A stretch of DNA of 64,000 nucleotides from Ramazzottius varieornatus (GCA_001949185.1 BDGG01000015.1:104456-168455), one strand, 5' to 3'; positions 11,349-24,538 are shown, counted from the first letter of the stretch. Translations and numbers: made by a program. Notes: generated from the sequence alone by a model not told the origin.

Positions 11349-12843
11349 CTGTACAGGAACAATGGCCGTTTCTTATTGCCGAGGGCGTTGCCCTGCACGA
11401 AGCGTGATCCGGACTTTCCCACAGGCTAAAACAAAACCACGTTTTACCATCAATTTCAATCGTTCCTAATGTTATTCAATAGTAGTCTAATAGATGAACC
11501 GGTAGCCTCCGTCGATCGGTTTTGACATTGCACAGTCAAAACCGCTTAACATGGATACACGTGAATGCTCCGGTGCTACTGCTACCTCTAGCATTTGTAT
11601 TGATACCGTCCAGGTCAAATGGCAGTATCATATTAGCATTATCATATAACTTTGATACTATAGTATCATATAGTATTAGTGTACAGTCGTCGTAAGTACC
11701 AGAGGTGGCTGGTTGTTCCATAAAGGTCCGCTATCTGGCCCTTCTTCTAACAGTTTTCACGGAACATCAGTCAGGGCAGTACTCGGCACGCGACTGATAA
11801 ACCCCATCGTAAAAATGCCGAATTACGGACATTTTCAAAGACTTCAGCCTCCTCTGATAACAATGCGTATGGTACACTTATGCTTATCTCTGCAAAAACG
11901 CACTTGAGGGGCAATCTCAGAACAACCGGAACGAGCAGACCAGAGATTATCTAAACAACTAGGGACGCGTTGAGCAGCGGGCCGGTGAAGCCCGAGAATA
12001 TGAAAAGCTGGCCTCATGGGCCAGTTCTCTCCATTTCCCAGAGCGGAGGTAAGAATCGGGACGCTGGGTCAGTCGGACGCTGGCTTATACCCTCCTGTCA
12101 ATTGGTCAAAGCTTCCACCAACTGGTCCAACCCTCATGCTCATCGGTCAAACTCTCCTGTAAACTGGTCAAACCATCCTACTGATTGGTCAAACTCTTGA
12201 GCTACTGTAAAAATTCGCTGCATCCACGCTATACGTCATCGTACACGTGAAGTACAGGCCCGGTCCGGCTTCACTACCTGTTCATCCCCTACGGGGATAC
12301 ATCGTCACACACTTGTTTGTACTGCGTGGAAGCAGTGAACTTTCACAGTAATCTGCCGGTCGTAGACAAACGCGCTGGTCCAACGGGCCGATCTACTGAA
12401 TGGTTAGTCCGAGACGCCAGATTCGCATTTTTCTCGATCCTATCGTCTCCTAAACCTGAACGCGTCCCTGTAAGCAACAAGCCAAAGCGCAGCATTAGCA
12501 CACTACGTCTCCAAGTGGTTTGACTATGTTATTGCAGGCGAATCCAGCTAGCAGCTACACTTGGTATGTGACGTGAGACTCAGATAGTAGCTTGGCAGGG
12601 TCTTCCCGACGTGTCAGCAGAAGTGCAACGTCAGGTATGATTGCAGCGTGCCGAAGTTGCACGTACGTCTACCGCGTTCACCGGAGCATGTTTGAAAAGC
12701 TCTATTGGAAAGTCCAGCCTGGTTCTTCTGATCTATTGGCAGTTTTTCTATGCCACCAATGAGGCACTGGTGGAATCCAGTCCATGAATCGTTGCACGTG
12801 ACTGCATCATCTGCGGTTCTCAGGCCTTCCGCTATGTATATAT
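11349..12843. other. Intergenic or intronic DNA with a minisatellite
   Basis: I see no gene. At 12095-12197 there are about five imperfect tandem copies of a 23-30 base unit containing AACTGGTCAAAC. At 11640-11680 there is an AT-rich repeat of ATAGTATCATAT type. Confidence 0.5.
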
Positions 12844-13304
12844 GTGTTTCGGCGGCCCATTTCGACCACCGACGACTGCCAGTCAGATTGTTGAGGAAAC
12901 GAGTTTGATTTCGGGAGCCCAAGGTTAACTGCTGATGCAGTCTGGCGAAACAGACATAAAGGAACAAGATGCTCGAGTGTTCCTTTATGTCTGTCTGACC
13001 AGTTGTCAGGTGGCTACGTCAGAAACTTCTTGAGGGGTTTCGAAATGATAAATGAAAATGTTTTGATTTGACGTCTCAGTTACGTCATATTTCGTGAGAA
13101 AACTTCGGCATCTGTCCGGACGCAAAACCCCTGCACAATTCTGGGTTGGATCTTTCCAGAAGAGCAAATAGTTTTTCGACTTTGAGCCACGGCGGGGTAC
13201 GGCAAACTCACCACGTGATGATGCCGAGTATGGTGAATGAACTCAAGTCAGAAAAGGGTCATTTGGAGTAAAAGAATTCGTATTCAAACTGGGCCGAAGA
13301 AACC
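12844..13304. mobile_element. Diverged copy C of the GGGTATCGGCGGCC TIR family
   Basis: It begins GTGTTTCGGCGGCCC and ends CTGGGCCGAAGAAACC, which matches the ends of the complete copy at 20611-21353. Shared internal blocks include CTGATGCAGTCTGG, GTGGCTACGTCAGAAA and the CGGACGCAAAACCCC block. It is shorter and clearly diverged from copies A and B. Confidence 0.65.
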
Positions 13305-13627
13305 TATGTCTAGTTTTTTGCTGTGTAAAAAATGCAGTGAATTCTGTCCTTCGAGGGCTGCAAACTTAGCCGGCTCACGATGCAGTTGTATAGTTAACCA
13401 TGGCTGCGGCACGTATCACATGATTGACCGTTTGATAGTCAGTCGAGGCTATTAATATTTGTCGCGAGATTTGTCCGTCTCTTCAATTGAGAAATGCCCG
13501 GATCTTCTGAAGCTTCACGTCGAATATAAACGAAATTATTGGACAGCCTGTTATTTGAGGGATCGAACCGTTCGCATTTGGAGATAACGTCAGAAAAAAC
13601 GGGGGAAACTTTGACGGCTAACCTTAC

Positions 13628-16600
13628 ATCCTCTCCTTCGGACGTGCAACAAATGGAGTCATCCGGAGAATAAATTTCATATATTCCCACCTGAAACCGT
13701 GTCTAGGGGGAGTTTTTTCAGCACCATCAGCGGAGCGGAGGACCTCCAGCCACTCGAGGGTACAAATTTCCAGATCAGCTGCTACGCTGTCACAGTTCTT
13801 CAAATGCAGTGGTGGAGCTCGGAAATTCGAGGGGTCCGAAAAATTTGCCGACCACTCGAATTTTCGAGCTCCACCACTGGTCAAATGTGTACTGATATGA
13901 AACGCAAACCTGCCCGATTTAAGTAAGCGACAAACTCGACGGGTTGAAAGGCAGAAAGAACATAGTCTGGTCCGAAGATTGATGGACTGGATCGTGCCAC
14001 CTGATGCACTTTCACTTTTGGAGAAACCGGATCGGCAAAACGTTTCACTTACCTGCTACCGGAAGTCAGCTGCTCATCAGAACCACCGTAAGTGAAATTG
14101 GTTAAGAACTTTAATGAGTCATCCGCCGTAGTCTTGAATCTTGAAATATCAAGCGGTACAGCGAGTAGCCCATGCTTGCGCATTAGTTGATGAATATGCA
14201 ACTGGAAAGCCCAAAAACGAATCATCGATTGATCACACTTGATAAACGCAGTTACCTAGAACTCAGTATGGGTACACGCGCGACGAGATACTATGAGCCC
14301 TTTCGCTACGACGGTACGGGCAGGTGATTCTTGCTACAAGTAAAAATCAACATCGAAGGCTGCAATGATGTACGTACGTGCTGGATATTGGGCCAAGGAG
14401 CAAACTTAAAGCCTGTCATATCTTTTATAGCGTTTAGATCTTCATTTTACCGGAACACGCAGATCTTCAACAGTTCAAGCTCTTTCAGAGTTTCTCCACG
14501 AGAAAGTCGAATAGCAATCGACAGCAGCGTTGAAGCGTAAGAGTAATAAAACAGCTAATCAGCTGATGGCCACTGTCCATGACAATTTTCTACGGCTGAG
14601 TTTTACTCCGTTACGTCGCTTGTCCGATTTTCGTCTCTGACTTCGATAAAAATTGTAACTTCACCGTCTTTTCCGCCTGGTTCGTAATTTTTACTGGCCC
14701 ATAATGTCTCGTCGTTCGTTTATGATTAATGTACGGTATACCGTATCAGCTTGGGATCGTGGACGCGGCCAGTGGCTACCGGGGTACAGTTTGTTGCAGT
14801 AAAAAGGCGCACGTTGCCAGTTGACGTAGCTCGTCGACCCATCACGATAATCCTGCGACACATTCAGACGAGTGAAGTAGCAAGCTGGTTCACCCACCCT
14901 CCATTCAAATTTGACCTTTCGGTTGGGGCACCTCAAGCTTGCAGGCCAACGCTTGTTATTAACTTTCATGTCTGAAAGCGACAAGCACATAATTTCGGCT
15001 ACTCAAACACGGAAGCCAGAGTACACGCCAATCTTTGCAGCTGTGGTTTCTGCGCTGGACACAGCCGCGTTTCACATTCATACTTCTCTAATGATCAACC
15101 TTTCAATTCAAACTTTCCTTCAGACCGCTCGTTAACAGCGGTTCATTGGGTTGGCTGTTTTTCGAATAGAGAGGTGCAGCATTTCACCTGACCAGGCAAA
15201 ACGGATGTGCGATCGGTGAACAGCAACCGCAGTTAATGGCGACCCTGACTCCGTGTTATATTAACAATTCGGGATAATTCCCATTCATCAAAGGTCTTCA
15301 AATTGTGGAATAAATACGCCAATCGTAAGGGCGTGCTTGGACCTAATCACACCAGCGTTGTATGTAATTTCTCTATTTCTTTCTCATCGAATCTCGATTA
15401 TGATCGGTTCAACTGTTTATTGTAAAGATTTAACACTTGCTTTCTTTCGAAACAGTGTGAGGCAGGCTAAACCAACTATCTCCTATCCTGTCGTGCAGAA
15501 AAGCTTTACGCTGGTTGGTTGAGCCTTGCTCAGTGGCCACATTTGCAGCTGAGCCCCGTTTCGCGAACTGAAGAGTCGGTCAAGATGGTCCTTGATTTCT
15601 AAAAGCTGAAATTCAAAACTCTATCAAACTTCAAGGGAGCGCAGTTTTCTGACTTTCTCTTGACCGCACTACCTGTAGCGAAATTCGACGCCGGCACGGC
15701 ATCAAGAAGCAGCGTCTGACAAACGAGCTGCCGCACGTCTTGTTACCAAGACCGATCTGTCAGGATGCTGACGGTAAGGCCACTTCCGAGCAGGCCCATC
15801 CCATTTTAGAAAACAAGATCTCATTTACTAAGCGTCGCCGAGGCGATTTTTTCAGTTGATTTATGGCAGACATGTCAAAGTAACCGCCATGTGCGATCTT
15901 ACATTATACTCAGTAGAAACGATGGTATCGAAATATTGCTTCTGACAAGAGACAGAATTTTTCGAAGTAAGCGCTCGGGAAACGGCAATTTCATACTGAG
16001 GGACCTGATAAAACAAAATTCATCCATCGGCTTACCCTCAATTTCCAATACATTCACCAATGCGGCCCGAGTTTTGCAGCCAACTGCGGCCCACGGTATC
16101 TTGTCACCTTCCAGATACACTTCCGTACGGTAAAACCCAAGCTGATCCTGGTAATCGAAATCCCCTCTGTGTAGAGGCTTATACGCAAACTTTCGAGTCA
16201 GAGCCCAATCTCGGTAGTTGCAGTCAGTACTGGTCCTCCATCCACTGGCTGAGGGACGAAACCAATGAATTTTTCCATCCTTTCGACGAGTACAAATGTC
16301 GGTTCGTCGTTCGCGAGTTTTGGTTCTGGTGTCCGTTGTGAAATCGACATGAAAGTTGTGAAAGCGCATGTGTTTACCGTCATCCATCGGATAAATGGTT
16401 CCCATCAGTTGAACAGCAATGCTGTGTCCTGTGACCCGAGAAAACGAATAGTGTGAGACAAATCAGACTGCGATCGTTCTCCGCTGTTTTCAGTAATTTC
16501 ACAGTGCCGAAACTACAATACGAACCAACGTTCCCATCCCAACTCGGAATTTAATGGCATAATAACTTCAGCAATGAGGGGGCCGGAGATCTGCGGCTAA

Positions 16601-19121
16601 TCGTCCCATAATATTTTGAGTTTAGCAGGAGGCGTTGGTGTACGTTGCATTTTTTACCTGTGCATTATGAACTGATCAAGCTGCGATAATGACTGGCCTC
16701 AAAGGCAAAGAGTTTCATAGCCAATCGCAGAGTAATTCGTCACACCAATTGGGTTTCGGCGGCCTACTTTCGTAAAGATCGATCGTTGGGGAAAGTTTTC
16801 AGGAATTAAGTTCTAACTTTTCGGACCGTAAGGGTCAACTTGAACTGCAGATAAATTTGGTGCAACACAACTCGAGGAGCATAATGCTGAAGTTCATTGG
16901 AGGGCCTGACCAGTGGTCAGATGACTATGGCAGGAAAATGTCAGAGGATTCGAACTTTTGCTTGAGAAATTTTCGACATCATAATGACGTCACACGGCGT
17001 AAAAATGCGCTGACACATGTTCTCACACAACGCCCCATGTGGAAACCTCACCTGTTAATCACCCCCAGAACTTGGAGGAAAATCTTCCCAGAAACGCGAA
17101 CAGTTTGTAAGACTTCCACCCGTGGTGAAGCGTGGCGAGTTCACCACGCGATGTGCCTGATACTCCCAACAATCTGATGTCAGAATATACTTCGGGAGCA
17201 AAACAAATCTTGACGAAAATGGGCCGCGGAACCCAATTGCTGATGACGTATGTTTTGGGTAACGACCACGTTGGTCAAATTTTTCGACATAAATTGTCTC
17301 AGACACCAGTATGTATTAAAAGCGTTTTGGTTTGATGAAATCTCCACCAGAACTCGAACTTTAATTACAAGTTAGAAAACCTTCTGTTAGCTTCACTGCG
17401 GTGACACAAGATAGCAATCTATGGTGCTCAGTGACAGATATTCGTTTCAAGACATGGGGCTCGTTCTGGTGAAAGCGCTTATGAGTCCGTTCAAACTAAA
17501 AACACCACTCTGAATATTTTCTCGAAGACGAAGCTTCTTTGTAACATGCAACTTCCGGACACCGTTCTGGGGTGAGCAACCGACCTGAACGGATTGGGAT
17601 CGAAAACAGGTATCAGGAAAAGCTCTGGTTTTGAGAAAGGTGGTTGGAAGATATTACTGAACGCGGGAATTAGCTAGTGATGAAATTAAACATAAGACTT
17701 GTCAGAAAATGTTCTGGCATCACGCGGCTAACTGCCGGAATGTCATGTCAAATCATCATCTGACATGCCTATCAGCCGGCCACCGACTTGGCTCGATCTT
17801 TCAACCGAAGACGGAACCGAGTCGGTTTTGTAAATCATCAGTCCGAGTGGACCCGATCGTCGAAAATCAATAAAAGTCAGCTAAAGAATCAATCGAATAA
17901 AAATCAGCGGAAAAAATCAGTGCATATCAGGCAACCAATCGCATAGACAACCCACGGCGGACTTCCTCGGTCATGTAATCAACTGTCGTTCTAATTGATC
18001 GATTTGCTAAATCGAAGTGCACAGGTGATGCGCACACATGTGCAGTTTTGTGACTCACAGTATGTACAGGCACTAACATGCCCTAGTGCGGTGTGCTCCG
18101 AATCTACTTACAGTGACAATCCTCACTTCTTTAGCACGTCACAAAGCGGGGTTCGACACGCTGAAGCGTTCTAGTAGGTAGTTTGCGAATGGCAAACGTA
18201 TGCGTCAGCACAGTCATGTGACAGCTGGCCGCGCTGTCGAGCGACACTTTTGGCTTTTTTCTGCGTTTGTTTGATTTTCCAGAAACAATTTTGAAGCTCT
18301 TCGCACATTCTTTAATACGCGGCACTGTCTGTGACGTACTAAAGAAGTGAGGATTATTACTGTATTTGTTTCCATGGGCCCGCATACGTTCTGAAGTGCA
18401 CGCAGCAGAGAAAAGGTACAGGTACACGTACACGTACAGGTACAGTGCCCCACTTTAGCACTCCGACATGGTCCCCATTGGTTAAGTCGTACCACGTAAC
18501 CATCGTACTACCGACAGTTATAATTCTTGGTTAATAATGTTCTTCGATATTTCATGACCGTACTTGCTCAACGAAAACGAATCTACGACGCTATAATACA
18601 GAAACGCGACGCGTTGCAACTTGCACGCGGACAACCATGAATGGCCTCGCTCGCTCAGTCCCACACACATAGCCAAAATTATTGCTTGCAGCCGTTTGAC
18701 TAAAACGTCGAGAATTTTTGTTCAGGCTCAACGAACCGGTTCTGTGGTAGAGAGGTTTCGCTTCGTCCTTTGCGTAGTCAACGTGATAAAGCTGGCCCCT
18801 TTCACGGAAGTCGGGATGGTTTGGCTGACCATACACACTAAAGTTTTCGCTGCGGTCGAATCGGACGCGGGTCATACCGTCCTCAAAATCACGGCGAGTG
18901 TAGCTTCGATTACCTGTAGCCAGTGGCATACCGTGTCTGTGGCCCATTTCGAATGGATAAGGATCGTTGTACCTAAACAGAAAAAACCTTAGATTCTTCG
19001 TAACACAGATAGAGTTCTAAACATCAAAAGTGAGCGAAACTGCTCGTTGAACTCTGAGATGGAAATGGCTGGTACTCACTGATACAGTTCTATACGAGTT
19101 TCACGCCGTACGTTATCATAT
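13628..19121 (-). CDS. G1: member of an uncharacterised paralogous family (partial)
   Basis: Exons in minus-strand order: 19121-19080, 18972-18737 (weak donor; the frame stays open to a stop at 18591), 16428-16036, 14971-14742, 13690-13628. The phases agree at every junction. The first two exons give a DPYPF motif followed by a segment with ENFSVYGQP and RGQLYHVDYAKDEAKP. The third exon is 131 codons with the block GDFDYQDQLG. The fourth has a CP...CYF...FYC pattern, loosely like the N-terminal half of a C-type lectin fold. The fifth is short, with CC. The second exon aligns with G3 (FSFTSYGRP, ESQCYYWKSKEYAQGRP), and the third and fourth with G2 exons. Both ends are missing. The function is unknown; many aromatic and basic residues with spaced cysteines suggest an extracellular protein. 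The introns contain TIR elements. Confidence 0.5.
13807..13879. repeat. 73-bp near-perfect hairpin element
   Basis: The 25-base arms begin CAGTGGTGGAGCTCG and end CGAGCTCCACCACTG, with one mismatch and a spacer of about 23 bases. It is probably a tiny foldback element within the G1 gene region. Confidence 0.75.
15453..15534. repeat. Imperfect hairpin
   Basis: TGAGGCAGGCTAAACCAAC pairs with GTTGGTTGAGCCTTGCTCA, with two mismatches across about 35 bases. It lies in an otherwise featureless stretch of a G1 intron (14972-16035). Confidence 0.45.
16751..17236. mobile_element. Diverged copy D of the GGGTATCGGCGGCC TIR family
   Basis: It starts GGGTTTCGGCGGCC and ends GGGCCGCGGAACCC. Internal blocks (CCGTAAGGGTCAACTTGAACTGC, GACCAGTGGTCAGATG and the motif around CACGGCG) line up with copies A to C in order. 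It lies in the large G1 intron. Confidence 0.6.
18111..18362. mobile_element. Mariner-type miniature element (CAGT ends, TA target)
   Basis: The ends are an inverted repeat of about 33 bases: CAGTGACAATCCTCACTTC on the left, and GAAGTGAGGATTATTACTG on the right. A TA dinucleotide lies on each side (18109-18110 and 18363-18364). The 252-bp unit has no transposase. It lies in the G1 intron between 18737 and 16428. Just to its right, 18413-18447 is a GTACAC/GTACAG microsatellite. Confidence 0.85.
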
Positions 19122-20610
19122 CTGTGAAAGCTGAACCAAGGTGCCGAAATTACCCAGACCAACCACAACGGATCACGCGGCGTTAACATTACGAGGGAAA
19201 GGTTGTAAAGTTAGCCGTCTAAGTTCGCCTGTTCTCTACTACTCAATCCCAAACTTTTAAGGATAGATCGACAGATAAAATAATGAGCTGTCGAATGGTA
19301 ATAGGCACAGCCAACACGAGAAGTCAGAGAATCCAAGAGATCCGCAGTTAAAAGAACGTTGAAATCTCATGTTAAACAGCCAAGACTGACAATCAAATAG
19401 TCAATCAAGCAATAGACGCCACAGCCGTGGCTAACTTTACAAACCCAGTATGGGGTGGCTAAGTTTACAACCTTTACCTCGTACATGAGGCGGATGTAAA
19501 GTCACAGGCAGACATAGCCGCATCACTCGAACGTAAATCAAACCGAGTTTCTAGAAATGGTGATGAAATTCTAACATCGAGAAGCTCTTTCAGTTTGCAT
19601 TCGTCCGGCGTTTGCATTAAGCATGACCAGTTCCGTATCACCCATTTTCACAACTTTCCGACATCTCGATTCGGCCAGTTTATTCTGGGCAAAATTATTG
19701 TTACCCCGTAAAACCCGAAAGGAAGATCGGTATCCACTGGAAAATGATTGTGCGGAAGATTAGCGCACTCCCACAAACTTTGTTGATCCCAGGTAAATAT
19801 AACAGAGTTTTCAGTTTAAATTCCGTAGCAGCACATGAGAAGCAGAGTGGACAGGCACTGCGCGCACTCTCTTTCAATCTTCCACAGGGATGACTTCAGA
19901 GCAAAAGATCTCCAGAGCGGAGAAGAGTTGCCCAGTCTCCCACGGTAGGAAGCATATCTTCTTGCCCGTGTGGCGCCTCGAAAACATTTAGTCTTGAATG
20001 ACCCAAAAGTTTGGTTGTCCACGCTTCAGACAAAACTATTCCTGCTTTACCGCAGAGCTAAGAACCTCAAAACAGCGAAGCGCCAGACGACAACCTGAGT
20101 TGGCAAATCGATAGACCAAGAATTCAGGACAAAAGAACAGGGGGAGGGCAACTATGAATAATTGAAGTTGACGTGTTTCCAGGAGTAGCAAGTCATACTT
20201 CCGCACCTAATAACTAATCTTGATTATTTACAATAATCATTTCGTTTTTTGTCTGTATACAATAGAACAATCGTTGTGGTGGAACGTAATTGCAGTTGAG
20301 TAAATAATACTTCCACCTTTTTCGTAGTTTATCCTTAGGTAAATCAGGCTTCAAAGCCTTCTGTGAGAACGTGATTGCGCCTTGGCGTTCAGAGGGAGGG
20401 TGGTAATCTCTGGCCTTTGATGAGCGGAAACAGCGGCATTTTCGAACGGCCGAAAGGTATGCTACAGCCTCATTTGCCGGCTTGCAATGGGCATTGCAAA
20501 CTCTTCACCCGCTTTATTTTGAGGAGGCTTCGCACACCTGCTTTTACCACAAATAGTCACACCACATGCTGATCAGGGAACACCACCGGGGAACATCGGA
20601 AGCTATACTT
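19122..20610. other. No gene; part of a dispersed repeat
   Basis: No exon could be supported, although the 5' part of G1 should lie to the right of 19121. Bases about 19950-20050 match the reverse complement of about 49240-49350 (shared blocks CATATCTTCTTGCCCGTGT and GCCTCGAAAA). About 20187-20212 matches 49937-49970 (AGTAACAAGTCATACCTCCGCACCT-type block). Confidence 0.5.
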
Positions 20611-21353
20611 GGGTATCGGCGGCCCAATTTGAAGCCCAACGCCCTGCAGCCAAATTGTTCAGAATCGACTTAGAGTTCTGGGACCCCAAGGGTAAAGTTA
20701 AACTGCTAATGCAGTCTGGTGTAACAGACGTCGAGGAACACAGTACAGTCCGGTCGTTCAAAATCCGTACCAAATTTTCGGACTTCTAATACGCGATAAT
20801 CATTCAAAGTTAACCGCACAGCTCGCCGTCCTCACAAAGACGGTTGTCAGCGACTTGATTACTTGATTACCCTAGTTAAAGCACGGTGTGATGCATGTGT
20901 TATTTAATTTTGGCACTTAGCTTGGCATGCAGTATGGTGAATGTATGGCGGACCCTAAACTGAAATCCAAAAATTTGGTAGGGATTTCGATCGACCGAAC
21001 TGTACTGGGTTCATTTGGTCGTTTGACCAGTGGTCAAGTGGCTACGTCAGAAAAATCTGAAGGGGCTCGAAATTTTGAATGAAAAAGAATTGGTGACGTC
21101 ATAAAGCGTTAGCATGCGTATCCATCTGTCCGGACGCAAAACCCCGTGTGTGTGTCATCTCAGCTCGTAATCATCCCGCGGAATTTGCGGGAAAACCTTG
21201 CCAAAAGGGGGAACAGTTTTGTGAGACTTTGAGACACGGCGAGGTACAGCAAACTCACCAAGTGGTGCCCTTCGATATTATTCATAACTTCATGTCGAAA
21301 ACGGGTCGTTGGGAATCAAAATATTTGGGCTGCAACTTGGGCCGCCGATACCC
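20611..21353 (+). mobile_element. Copy A of the GGGTATCGGCGGCC TIR family (complete)
   Basis: The element begins GGGTATCGGCGGCCCAA and ends with the inverted form TTGGGCCGCCGATACCC. It is about 743 bp. It contains an 88-codon open frame (21148-21411) also present in copy B, but this crosses the element's end and shows no transposase motif. No clear target-site duplication is visible. The superfamily is not assigned. Copy B at 40239-40963 is a near-identical inverted copy 19 kb away. Confidence 0.8.
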
Positions 21354-21834
21354 GTTTACTGTTCACTACCAGTTTCACAGGCGAGAAGTTACGCTGCCAT
21401 ACAATCGTTAAAAGAGGTAACAATAGTTGTTCATCTACGATGTTTTCTCTAGCATCGTGATTTCATCTCGCCGACTGAACTTGCCACACCACAGCTGAAT
21501 CTTTCGTTATCGTAACGTTCTGTCTACGCGCCCATCTTGCACCAGCTAACGGCGGTTCAACTTCTCCACTACCGAGGAGCCACCATCGATCGTATCTGCC
21601 TGAACTTTCTGATGATGAGCCCAACTGCTGGTAAGCTTTTAGGCGGAGGCATATTTCATTGCGAATGATCGCAATGAACAGCGACCAACTTACGTTGTAC
21701 CGGCATGTGTACAGCCGTCATGACTGTGACATTGTGATATGTAACATGTCCGAGTTTTATATTACAGTTAGGCCGGCGAAAGTGTGACATTTTGAGGACT
21801 GACCATCACGATTGGGTAGTGTCAAGTAGAAACC
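21354..21834. other. No gene recognised
   Basis: About 480 bases between TIR copy A and the transposon-like minus-strand frames. I see no domain, exon or repeat beyond short direct and inverted words. Confidence 0.4.
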
Positions 21835-23715
21835 CTAAATCATGAATTTTTTCCAACTGTTCAGGAATCGACTTTTTGTGTCTGGGCACCTGAGGGCGAT
21901 CCGAGGGTTTCTGTACGATGCGATAGAGCAACTCAAGAGCTTTCTATCGCGCTTTACAGAAATTTTATCAGAAATATGAGACGGAAGATCTTGACGGGGC
22001 AACCAAGGGTGAGAAAATGAAAATTTCGAAATTCCCTCGTCCATCAGGAAGAAATGGGTCTTGAACCTCGTTTCATCGACGAAGTGACATTTTCAGGAGA
22101 GTCTGTAAAAGCTGGAATTATTAAGTTATTGCTATTAATTCAGGTCATCGCTCTCACCTTGAAATAAGAAGGACCAGCTTGATCCGCGTGGTCGCTCTGC
22201 GCGAAATCAAATGTGATGACACGCGTTCCCTTTACACCGGGAGGGAACTGCTGGTTGTCGGACGTGATGTGCTTTGCATAGAGTTCCTTGCTGGCTAAAA
22301 TGCGAGCCGTATACGCAGCTCGTTCGCCCTTGGCGTGCTTCCGGTGAGCGTCCCATCGCTGTCGCAGATCGTACACAACCTTCCCCATGCGGCTGCCATT
22401 GTAAATCTGGCTGATCAGTTGGTCACAAGTACCACACAAGTCAGTGCGTAGTCCGCGGATTTTAACGTGTCTGACAAGTCTGCGCCACACCGAGCAAAAT
22501 GTGCTTCTTGAAAATGGCTGTTTTATCGTGCCGTCTTCGTTTGGAGTGCCGTGTTTCTTACAGAACATGTCAAACAAGAAAGTTCTGCTAAAGTCCGAAG
22601 GTAGGTAGATGGAGGGAAGTTGAATGGCAGCTCTTGTCGGCGTTGGCATGGGCAGTCCGAAAAGCGACGCCTTTTCCAGGAGGAAGTTAACAATCCATAG
22701 GGACTTTTCCGGTTTTAACGTGTTTCTTTTTTGACCGATGTGACTGTGTTTGGGCAAATGAAAACCTCCGTTTCTAATACAGTCTCTCAGTCACTTCAGA
22801 CGGGAGTCTCTGATGTTGTTGACGTACTTGAAGCCACCACGGCAGAGGTCAAACCCGTACGCAAACTGATACTTGGCTTCGCGAGGATCATCTTCAGTTT
22901 TATCCCTTGAGAATGCAGTGATGAGGAAGCCGATCAGGACGGCGAAGCGTTCACTACGGCTCAGGTCAAACAGCCTGTGACGGCGATTGATACATTGCTC
23001 TCGTGTCAGATTGCTACAATCTTTGTTGCATTGGTAATGCTGCTTGAGCGTTTCGTATTCGGCGTCTTCCTTCTCCGCATTCCACTTCTTTACTCTTTTT
23101 CCGCGACCTCCAGCCTCTTGCACATAACTCGGTCAACGATTGGCATAATTAAATGCTAGGCTAAAAACGTTGATGTTCCTAAGAGCGTTCAGTTCTAAAT
23201 GCAAATAATCCGATGCGACCCGGGACCATGCAGGTCTTCGGTGACCACTTCGGAGACCTCCGGAGAAGCCAGGATGGTCACCGGCACCTGGAGACCATGC
23301 AAGTTCCCGGTGACCATCCCGTCACCCGGTTGTTAATTAGTTATTGCAAGGTATGATTTGCTCCTGTTAATCAACCTAACCTGCTGTTCATCGGTAACGA
23401 CAGCGTCGACTATTCCTTCGGCAGCTTCTTGTTCGGCCCTTATTTGGCGTTCCAGGTCTTCGTTGTAGATATGGTCATACGAGTCCTCCATTGTTATTCC
23501 ATTTCCGTCCTCCATGTCGTACATGGTTATAGTTTGGTTGAGATGCTCACTGGCCGCCAATGGGCCATCATCGGCATGAAAGTGTCCGTGGAGAACTCCA
23601 CATCGAGAAAAGCTGGAGCGCAAAGCGGTGTTGTAATTAGTGGTCCACTCGGATCTTGGTCGTCTTCATCCTTTGCGAACATCAGACTATTCCACATACC
23701 GTCGTAAAATAACAC
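21835..23715 (-). pseudogene. Transposon-like protein of unknown superfamily, interrupted
   Basis: The minus-strand pieces run 23715-23333 (acidic N-terminal part, one frameshift near 23575), 23123-22140 (main body, a single frame with one in-frame TGA at 22793-22791) and possibly 22074-21835. The main body has a CxxxC pair (HYQCNKDC), later a DxCxxCD motif (RTDLCGTCDQL), then FDFAQSDHADQAGPSYFK, followed by a splice donor (AAG/GTGAGA near 22158). From memory of the protein type, this order recalls a widespread uncharacterised invertebrate family that behaves like a transposon-derived protein, with the late FDF motif suggesting a nuclease-like core. That is inference. Only the stop codon separates the two halves of the main body, so decay looks recent, or readthrough occurs. 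No terminal repeats were found. Confidence 0.5.
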
Positions 23716-24538
23716 CGAATTCCCTAATTGATATTTTGCAACTCGAGTACAAAGAGGCGAATAAAATGCTCAGGAAACCTTTGTGACAAGCAACCGTTCG
23801 TATAGGCCAGTATCACCGTCCGACTCATCTTCATCTTCTTCCCCTCCAGTATATGCTTGCGGTGCTACAGCCACATTAATGCTTCCACAGAGCATGCCGG
23901 TCGGGTTGATCTGGACGCTTGGTAGTGCTTTTTTGGAGAACTTGAGATGCGCAGGTAGCCGATCCGTCTTTGGATTCCCAGTAATCTCGCCACAGTATTT
24001 ACATTCATGAGGATAAGGTTTTTTTTTTGTTTTGAATGGTTTGCTTGTGAAAGTGAGTCAATAAATTATTATCCACAATTTTGTCGTCACGTAAAATCTG
24101 AAACCGCGGTACATCCTTTTTGGGAATTTGCGTGGTCTAATTTTGTGTTTCCTCGTATCGAACTTTCCTGCTTGGAACTTCAATCTTTCTAACCATCTGT
24201 ACCCGTGTGCTAAACATGCTCGTTTCAATTATCTACTTTGCGGGCTGATAGATAACAGCATGAGGCATTAAGACACCAACGAAGGAAGATCTGTTACACA
24301 AGCGCTCAGTTCCAGAGGGGTTGACCACCGTTTAGTGACCGATAAAAGATAAACCCAGCGTTGCACCTTCCACTGACAGACTTGTGAGTTTTGCCTTGCG
24401 AACTTTAGTCTGTTCAATTTCTTCTGGCTGATCTTTATCGTCTGCACGATACTCTTGCCATAAAAGCCTATCTTTCTTTTCCATTATTTTCAGCCTACAA
24501 GTCGCAAATTATTCAAAGCCGCGTTTGTTTGCTTCTTC

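Noticed and set aside
12095-12197. CRISPR-like array
   Set aside because: The units are imperfect and contiguous with no unique spacers: a eukaryotic minisatellite.
13500-13575. Possible tRNA (GGTTCGATCC-like T-loop on the minus strand)
   Set aside because: The flanking bases do not form a T stem, and no acceptor or anticodon stem can be drawn.
21148-21411. 88-codon frame repeated at 40158-40424 as a conserved gene
   Set aside because: It is duplicated only because it lies in copies A and B of a TIR element, and the two frames diverge where the element ends; there is no transposase motif.
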